Of a stretch of DNA of 64,000 bases, positions 58,904 through 64,000 are shown one piece after another. The notes below the pieces were generated by a model. It saw only the letters and a list, made by a program, of their open reading frames with translations, did not search any database and was not told where the DNA came from. Origin of the DNA: Paenibacillus pabuli. GTDB taxonomy: Bacteria; Bacillota; Bacilli; Paenibacillales; Paenibacillaceae. Location: the NCBI RefSeq assembly GCF_039831995.1, contig NZ_JBDOIO010000005.1, forward strand, positions 372,001-436,000, read 5' to 3'. Each line of letters opens with the position of its first letter. Positions within the stretch are counted from its first letter, which is position 1. The translations under genes were made by a program, and so were the position numbers.

Positions 58904-61135
58904 TTACATGGAGGACGTTTGCTTCTCGCCTGCTTCCTCGGCGACAGGCTTGTATTTGCCAGGCCAAAATGCCCATTTACCCAACAAGGCTGTAATGGCA
59001 GGCACCATGAACGGGCGAACAAGGAAAGTATCCAGCAGCACACCCGCTGCCGTAATAATCCCGAACTGCACCAGTACCTGAATAGGCAGTGTTGCCAGTA
59101 CGGCAAATGTTCCTGCGAGTATCAGTCCGGCCGATGTAATGACCGATCCCGTTTCACCTACACCTTCCTTGATCGCTTGGCGAAGTGGCATCGTTTTGCG
59201 TTTCTGCCAGATGCTTGAGATCATGAAGATGTTATAGTCCTCACCCAGTGCGACCAGGAATACGAAGGAATACAGCGGAATCGCACCCTGAATTGCATCT
59301 GCACCAAGCCCATAATGGATGATGAGCCATCCAAGTCCAAGTGCCGAGAAGTAGGAGAGCACCACGGTGGCGATCAGATACACCGTAGCGACCACAGAGC
59401 GCAAGTATAACAAGAGCAGCAGCGTGATCATCCCAATGACAACCGGAATAATAATGCTTGCATCCCGTTCTCCGGCTACCTCGATGTCATATTGCTCTGC
59501 AGTCTGACCATCAATCCAGACATGACTGTCCACGCCCGTGATTCCTGCATCGGTCAATGCCTGCTCAGCTGTTGCCCGCAGGTCCGGAATATGCTGCATG
59601 GCCTCCATCGAGTATGGATTCAAGTTAAACTCGACATCATAGGCGGTGATGTTGGCATTATCAGCACCCTGCTGAGCTTCACCCACCTTGCTTACGTAAT
59701 CCAATGCTTCGAGACGCTGCTTCAGATCGGTTTCCTTGCCCTCTGCATCAATAATGATCTTGGCTGGGGCCAATTCGCCTTCGGAGAACTGTTCCCCAAT
59801 GACCGTAAACCCTTCACGAGAAGGTACATCTTCCGGGAAGGAAGACAGCAGGTCATACGTGAATTTGATCTGGCTGGAGAAGGCAGCAAGTCCACCGAGC
59901 AGTACCAGCGTAATGGCCAGTACAGTCCATGGCTTGGTGATGACGGTGCGGCCAATCCAGCTTTCCTTGATTTTGCGCGGAGCCGGAGCCGGTTTGCCTT
60001 TTTTCTTGGCGCGCTCCACTTCCATATCATGCGTACGCGGTACGAACGGGTAGAATGAACCCCGACCGAAGATTGCAAGCAGTGCCGGAACCAGCGTCAG
60101 GCTGGCAATAAACATGATGAAGATGGACAAACTGAATGGAACGGCAAAACGATGATATGCACCGTACTCAGCCAGCAGCAGCACCAGCAAGGCTGCAACG
60201 ACTGTGAATCCACTCATGGCGATCGCACCGGATGATCCGGTAATGGCCTGGAACAATGCTTTCTTTTTATCCGGCTCATGGTACAGAATCTGACGGAATC
60301 TGGAGATCATAAACAGGCAGTAGTCCGTTCCTGCTCCGAACAATAATACGGTCATGATGGAGATGGACTGTGCATCAACCGTTATCCAGCCCTGATCCGC
60401 CATAAATCCAAGAATTGGACTTGTGACCATGTAGGCGAAGCCAACCGCAATAATGGGGATGATCGCCAGTACCGGGGAACGGTAGATCAGCAGCAGCAGT
60501 ACCAAAACGAGAACCACTGTTGCAATCAACAGGGATACGTCTGCCGATGAGAAAAGTCCGCTTGCATCAATGGATATACCTACAGGTCCGGTGACCCGTG
60601 CGCTTAAGGTGTTGGCATCATCAATGGCTACGTCAAACGGGTTGGAGCCGAAAATGTCCTCCGTTTTCTGTTCAACTGCCTCTATGCCTTCCTGCAGCTG
60701 TTCAGAGTCTGCACCTTCATTGAAGAAAAGCGGCATAACCAGCGTACTTCCGTCTTCCGACAACTGGCCTTGAATTGCCTGTGGCGGTAATTGGTACAGC
60801 GGCACAACCGCTTGCTGCTGCTCTACCGGATCCTGATCCAACCGCTCGGTCAGCGCCTGAATCTGTTCAATCTGCTGATCCGTCAGCCCGCCGGCTTGAT
60901 GCCATACAATTAATGCCGGGAGGCCTTCCCCGCCTGGAAATTCCCTCTGGGCAATCGCAGCTGCCTGTACCGATGGTTTGGAATCACTCAGGTCTTGTGC
61001 GTTATTTGTCTCGCGCTCGCCTACAGCTGGCCACAACACGCCGAGTACAACCGCAATAATAATCCATACTAACAGTGTAATCCATTTGGTTCGTTTGCCC
61101 GCAACCCAGCGGCCGTAGCCCGATCCTTCTTGCAT
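58904..61135 (-). CDS. MMPL-family RND-type exporter
   Basis: A 743-residue transporter starting at ATG 61135 (AGGAGA 10 nt upstream). Two repeats, each one membrane segment, an extracytoplasmic domain and five more segments: first domain about 40-180, second about 410-540. The proton-relay region is seen in LFGAGTDYCLFMISRFRQ and its counterpart LVALGEDYNIFMISSIWQ. MMPL/YdfJ-type proteins export lipids, siderophores or drugs. It is divergent from a TetR gene that probably represses it. Substrate unknown. Confidence 0.92.
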   Translation of the reverse strand: MQEGSGYGRWVAGKRTKWITLLVWIIIAVVLGVLWPAVGERETNNAQDLSDSKPSVQAAAIAQREFPGGEGLPALIVWHQAGGLTDQQIEQIQALTERLDQDPVEQQQAVVPLYQLPPQAIQGQLSEDGSTLVMPLFFNEGADSEQLQEGIEAVEQKTEDIFGSNPFDVAIDDANTLSARVTGPVGISIDASGLFSSADVSLLIATVVLVLVLLLLIYRSPVLAIIPIIAVGFAYMVTSPILGFMADQGWITVDAQSISIMTVLLFGAGTDYCLFMISRFRQILYHEPDKKKALFQAITGSSGAIAMSGFTVVAALLVLLLAEYGAYHRFAVPFSLSIFIMFIASLTLVPALLAIFGRGSFYPFVPRTHDMEVERAKKKGKPAPAPRKIKESWIGRTVITKPWTVLAITLVLLGGLAAFSSQIKFTYDLLSSFPEDVPSREGFTVIGEQFSEGELAPAKIIIDAEGKETDLKQRLEALDYVSKVGEAQQGADNANITAYDVEFNLNPYSMEAMQHIPDLRATAEQALTDAGITGVDSHVWIDGQTAEQYDIEVAGERDASIIIPVVIGMITLLLLLYLRSVVATVYLIATVVLSYFSALGLGWLIIHYGLGADAIQGAIPLYSFVFLVALGEDYNIFMISSIWQKRKTMPLRQAIKEGVGETGSVITSAGLILAGTFAVLATLPIQVLVQFGIITAAGVLLDTFLVRPFMVPAITALLGKWAFWPGKYKPVAEEAGEKQTSSM

Positions 61136-61228
61136 CGTTTCTTCATCTCCTGTTCTGTTTCTATGAAACCGTATTGTATATGAATTGTAGAAATGAACCA
61201 CGGGTCATAGTATAATCGAGTTAATTAT

Positions 61229-61246
61229 ATATACCGTAAGGTTAAT
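61229..61246. promoter_or_regulatory. candidate TetR operator between MMPL and tetR genes
   Basis: ATATACC-GTAA-GGTTAAT is an imperfect inverted repeat (5 of 7 pairs, ACC/GGT core exact) in the 175-nt divergent gap, where the regulator would be expected to act on both promoters. Confidence 0.35.
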
Positions 61247-61310
61247 ATTGCAATACTAATTTTTTGAACACTTTATGCCAAGATAATTTTTATGTAAAGA
61301 GGTATGCCCC

Positions 61311-61934
61311 ATGACTAAAAAAACGACGCCTTCCCGGTCACCAGGAAGACCGAAAGCAGGTACCGATCAGACATCGGTCCAGTCCAAAATACTGATGACT
61401 GCTTCGCAGTTATTCATGGAATACGGTTATGAACCCGTCTCCCTTCAGCAGATTGCCTCACTATGCCAAGTGACCAAGGCGTCCATCTATTACCACTTTT
61501 CCAGCAAACCCGAGCTCTTCACTGTTGCCATAACACGGATGATGGCCATGGGCAGGCAGCAGACGGCTCTACTTTTGGAAGAGCCCGGATCATTGCAGCA
61601 GCGGCTGGAGAATGTCGCTGCAGCCAAAATGCAGCAGTCTCATGTGGATACGGAGACAATGATGCGTGAAGCCGAATCCTATCTGAGTGCCGACCAGCTT
61701 GCTCAGATCCGTGAAGCCGAGACCCAGATCTTCGATGTTCTCGCTGCACATTTCAAACAGGAGATGGATAACGGTCATTTTCGGACTGCGAACCCTATGC
61801 TGCTCGCCCAGGCGTTTACATCCCTGCTCATGCTGGCGAACCGCGAGGATGTGCGCACGATGCATGGAAGCATTGGAGAGCTGGCGCATGAGCTGGTTGC
61901 TTTGTTTTTGAATGGGGCCGTTCAGCGAAAGTGA
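61311..61934 (+). CDS. TetR/AcrR family transcriptional regulator
   Basis: A 207-residue regulator with a basic N-terminal arm (RSPGRPKAG) and a TetR HTH (about 25-72: ILMTASQLFMEYGYEPVSLQQIASLCQVTKASIYYHFSSKPELF). The C-terminal ligand domain is variable as usual. Divergent from the MMPL exporter, so a local efflux repressor is likely. Inducer unknown. Confidence 0.9.
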   Translation: MTKKTTPSRSPGRPKAGTDQTSVQSKILMTASQLFMEYGYEPVSLQQIASLCQVTKASIYYHFSSKPELFTVAITRMMAMGRQQTALLLEEPGSLQQRLENVAAAKMQQSHVDTETMMREAESYLSADQLAQIREAETQIFDVLAAHFKQEMDNGHFRTANPMLLAQAFTSLLMLANREDVRTMHGSIGELAHELVALFLNGAVQRK

Positions 61935-62048
61935 AGTATAATTAACTGAGAGATACTCATGTTCGTATCCATTAATTCGTACAGTCCATTTATAATGGCA
62001 GACCCTTTGTCATGCCCGAGGTTATGACTTTTTTAGGAGGTATCACTT

Positions 62049-62651
62049 ATGTCCCAACCTACATCATCCCCGCGTGTTCCCCGTCTGCTGGAGACAGAAC
62101 GCATCTATCTTCGTCCCTTCGAGACGACGGATGTCGATGACTACTTTCCTGGTCTGTTTGACCCTGAGATGCGTAGACTTACAGGAACACAGAACAGCTT
62201 TACCCGCACACAAGTGGAACGCTTTGTTGAGAACGCAGGTCAGGATGATTCGCGACTCATGCTGCTCATTGCCTTACAGGAAAATGACCAGCTCATCGGC
62301 GAGGTTGTCCTCATGGACATGCATGCCAAGAACCGCAGCGCACACCTGCGAATAGGAATCGATCGTGCAGAGCACCAAGGCAAGGGCTATGGCAGCGAGG
62401 CGCTGCTGTTGATGCTAGATTATGGTTTTGGCATCTGTAATCTGCACCGAATTGAGCTTGAAGTGTACGCCTTCAACGAGCGGGCCATTCAAACCTACGA
62501 GAAGCTGGGCTTCCGGCGCGAAGGGACACGAAGAGATGTATTGTATTACAATCATCAATATCACGATGCCATTCTGATGAGCATGCTGGAACATGAATTC
62601 CGTGAACGGCATACCACTAGTCAGATGACAAGCCCTACGGAGCAAGGTTGA
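62049..62651 (+). CDS. GNAT acetyltransferase (RimJ/RimL-like)
   Basis: A 200-residue N-acetyltransferase with TERIYLRPFETTDVDDY at the start, the acetyl-CoA loop EHQGKGYGSEALLLMLDYGF and LEVYAFNERAIQTYEKLGFRREGTRRDVLY. This is the RimJ/RimL or spermidine-acetyltransferase-like branch. AGGAGGTATCACTT precedes the ATG. Substrate (protein N-terminus or small amine) is not predictable. Monocistronic, convergent with the kinase gene. Confidence 0.9.
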   Translation: MSQPTSSPRVPRLLETERIYLRPFETTDVDDYFPGLFDPEMRRLTGTQNSFTRTQVERFVENAGQDDSRLMLLIALQENDQLIGEVVLMDMHAKNRSAHLRIGIDRAEHQGKGYGSEALLLMLDYGFGICNLHRIELEVYAFNERAIQTYEKLGFRREGTRRDVLYYNHQYHDAILMSMLEHEFRERHTTSQMTSPTEQG

Positions 62652-62660
62652 ATGTTCAAG

Positions 62661-62701
62661 AAAAAAAGAAACCGGAGACGTGCTTAGTACACATCCCCGG
62701 T
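62661..62701 (-). terminator. terminator overlapping the end of the lipid kinase gene
   Basis: ACCGG-GA-GTG pairs with CAC-TC-CCGGT across small mismatches (62671-62701); TTTCTTTTTTT follows on the minus strand. The kinase stop codon lies in the loop. Confidence 0.82.
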
Positions 62702-63580
62702 CAAAAAAGTCAGATGACCCGCCAGCACCGACAGCTCGGCGGGTGTCTTCATGTACAATTCGCCATCCGTATCAGCAGGCATAGGAGCATCCGTCTCCAG
62801 AAACAGGGTTGATGCCTTGAAGTAACTGATACTTTCATTCTGAGGCTGCCACTCTCCCTCCGGTTTGTGGGACAAAATCTCTCGCAGCAGCGGGATACCC
62901 GTCTCATGAATAACGAGGATGTCCAGTTCACCGTCTTGCAGCGCATCTGGGGCAAAGGGCAGTGAATTCGTTCCAAGAAACCGTCCGTTAGCCGCATAGA
63001 TCATGACGGCTTCGCCTTCCATCGTTTTGCCGTCCGCCTCCATCCGGTAATGAAAAGGCTCCGTATTGTTAATGGTCTGCAGCGTACTGATGAAATAACT
63101 CAGCTTGCCCAGCGTACCCTTCAGGTTGGAGTTAATATTCTGCGATGTATCACTGATTAATCCGATGCCAAAAAAGTTCGTGAATACCCGATCATTGGCC
63201 CGTCCCATGTCGATTGAAACAGCGTGACCTTCAAGCAGCTGACGTGCCGCAGTCTCCACATCCGGTGACAGTCCGAGTGAACGCGCAAAATCATTACACG
63301 TACCACCGGGCAAAATCGCAATCAGCGGCGGGTTCTGCAGACTCGCCAGTCCGTTCACGCATTCATGCACCGTACCGTCTCCACCCAAAATAAAAACGAC
63401 ATCGAACTGCTCCCCGCGTTCTCGGCACAAGGCTTCCCCCTCTCCGGGTTCATCCGTACGTACAACAACAAGCTCACGAACGGCAGGCGCAAGTACCCCG
63501 GTTGCAGTACCTACAGCATCCACACGACTCGCTTTTCCGGCATGATTGTGATGAATTAACAACGCTTTGTTAAATGTCAT
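62684..63580 (-). CDS. diacylglycerol kinase-family lipid kinase (DagK/YegS-like)
   Basis: A 298-residue kinase starting at ATG 63580, 7 nt after GGAGG; 15 more codons upstream are possible. The nucleotide-binding GGDGT is at 66-70 (VVFILGGDGTVHECVNGL), followed by LPGGTCNDFARSLGL. The C-terminal beta-sandwich carries GELDILV and the DGE-like late motif DTDGELYMKTPAELSVL. It phosphorylates diacylglycerol or a related lipid at the membrane. Monocistronic. Confidence 0.88.
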   Translation of the reverse strand: MTFNKALLIHHNHAGKASRVDAVGTATGVLAPAVRELVVVRTDEPGEGEALCRERGEQFDVVFILGGDGTVHECVNGLASLQNPPLIAILPGGTCNDFARSLGLSPDVETAARQLLEGHAVSIDMGRANDRVFTNFFGIGLISDTSQNINSNLKGTLGKLSYFISTLQTINNTEPFHYRMEADGKTMEGEAVMIYAANGRFLGTNSLPFAPDALQDGELDILVIHETGIPLLREILSHKPEGEWQPQNESISYFKASTLFLETDAPMPADTDGELYMKTPAELSVLAGHLTFLTGDVY

Positions 63581-63929
63581 CGCTCTCTTCCTCCATTCTA
63601 ATGCTTGTTTACCCTTTAGCCGCAAAGGTTGAAGCAGTAACGATACCTTTCGATGAGACGATTACTGAACAACTTGTAATGAACAGCCAACATACACACC
63701 ATAATAACAGGTGTAAATATAACCGTGCCTGCATCGTAATCCCCTCACATCCGTAATAACTAGAAGACGTTCACGTTCATGGCAAACAGGTAATTCCCTT
63801 TTTTTACTAAACGCAAGAAAGAGAGAAAAGGTTACCCCATACGATATATTCCGCTCCACTGGAGAACGAGCCATTCAAAAGGAGCTAAATTGGTTATATC
63901 TTTACCATATACGAATGGAGGGATTCCCT
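63581..63929. other. 349-nt divergent intergenic region
   Basis: Between the lipid kinase and the gene at the right edge. The only structure noticed is ACACC/GGTGT near 63695-63715, a short hairpin without a T-run. Short open frames here have no ribosome-binding site. Confidence 0.35.
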
Positions 63930-64000
63930 ATGATTCCGGCAACGTTGGAACAATTGGAGCAAGTCCGCAAGGAATGCCGCACTATGGTGCGCAAGAGAGC
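63930..64000 (+). CDS. start of a gene cut by the window edge, perhaps DUF697-like
   Basis: ATG at 63930 with GGAGGG 7 nt upstream opens a frame to the window edge (MIPATLEQLEQVRKECRTMVRKR). The QVRKECRTMVRKRA-type start recalls a group of DUF697-containing membrane proteins, but 23 residues are too few to be sure. Confidence 0.5.
   Translation, partial: MIPATLEQLEQVRKECRTMVRKR

Noticed and set aside
63662-63874. 70-residue minus-strand open frame near the right end
   Set aside because: No ribosome-binding site, no recognisable family and it overlaps the promoter region of the gene at 63930.
1-64000. CRISPR arrays, tRNA or rRNA genes, IS elements, prophage
   Set aside because: No regularly spaced direct repeats, tRNA cloverleafs, rRNA core sequences, transposase or phage structural genes were recognised on either strand.

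Overview
The window is a chromosomal stretch of an endospore-forming Firmicute, most likely Paenibacillus. The evidence is a GerA-type spore-germinant receptor operon, strong AGGAGG ribosome-binding sites, Bacillus-style Fur, PerR, NrdR and Fnr sites, a B12 riboswitch with an intrinsic terminator, a bacterial nitric oxide synthase, and a large GH3 enzyme with carbohydrate-binding extras. Genus is inferred from gene content; no rRNA or tRNA gene was seen. No phage, IS element or CRISPR array was recognised.

Layout. 1-2.5 kb: a B12 riboswitch and terminator ahead of cobJ (cut by the left edge), and a uroporphyrinogen-III synthase. 2.6-6.9 kb: germination operon in the order A-C-small protein-B. 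7-10.9 kb: a yclNOPQ-like siderophore ABC operon behind a Fur box. 11-12.8 kb: a BlaI repressor, M56 peptidase and DoxX operon with a palindromic operator. 13-16 kb: catalase, an OmpR-type regulator and a PerR-like gene, with PerR-type boxes. 16-20 kb: a diguanylate cyclase, an aldo/keto reductase and a hybrid sensor kinase with a degenerate ATPase. 20.4-23 kb: nrdD-nrdG behind a well-ordered Fnr/NrdR promoter. 23-29 kb: a soluble chemoreceptor, the GH3 enzyme and a FAD-Rieske oxidoreductase. 29-38.5 kb: a PadR/DUF1700/DUF4097 envelope module, several small redox enzymes and regulators, a ZnT9-like CDF transporter and an AraC regulator. 38.8-42.6 kb: potABCD. 42.9-47.6 kb: an MFS transporter, NOS, Dps and a HAD hydrolase. 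47.7-54.7 kb: a PotABCD-type transporter combined with a nucleoside hydrolase and adenine deaminase, apparently for purine salvage. 55-64 kb: a zinc-ribbon membrane protein, a DUF3105 protein, a second nucleoside hydrolase, an MMPL exporter with TetR, an acetyltransferase and a diacylglycerol kinase-like enzyme.

How the parts connect. (1) The 17-bp palindrome in front of blaI recurs, with the same half-sites and spacing, in front of the distant DUF3105 gene, suggesting a small BlaI/M56 regulon. (2) Near-identical PerR-type boxes precede catalase and dps, and a weaker one precedes perR; this PerR has Glu where peroxide-sensing PerR has Asp104. (3) nrdDG has an Fnr site at exactly -41.5 from a predicted start and two NrdR boxes 32 bp apart. 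(4) Two intergenic elements near 38.6 and 52.4 kb share conserved unpaired blocks while their stems differ by compensatory changes, as expected of a structured RNA or a structured dispersed repeat; I do not recognise the family.
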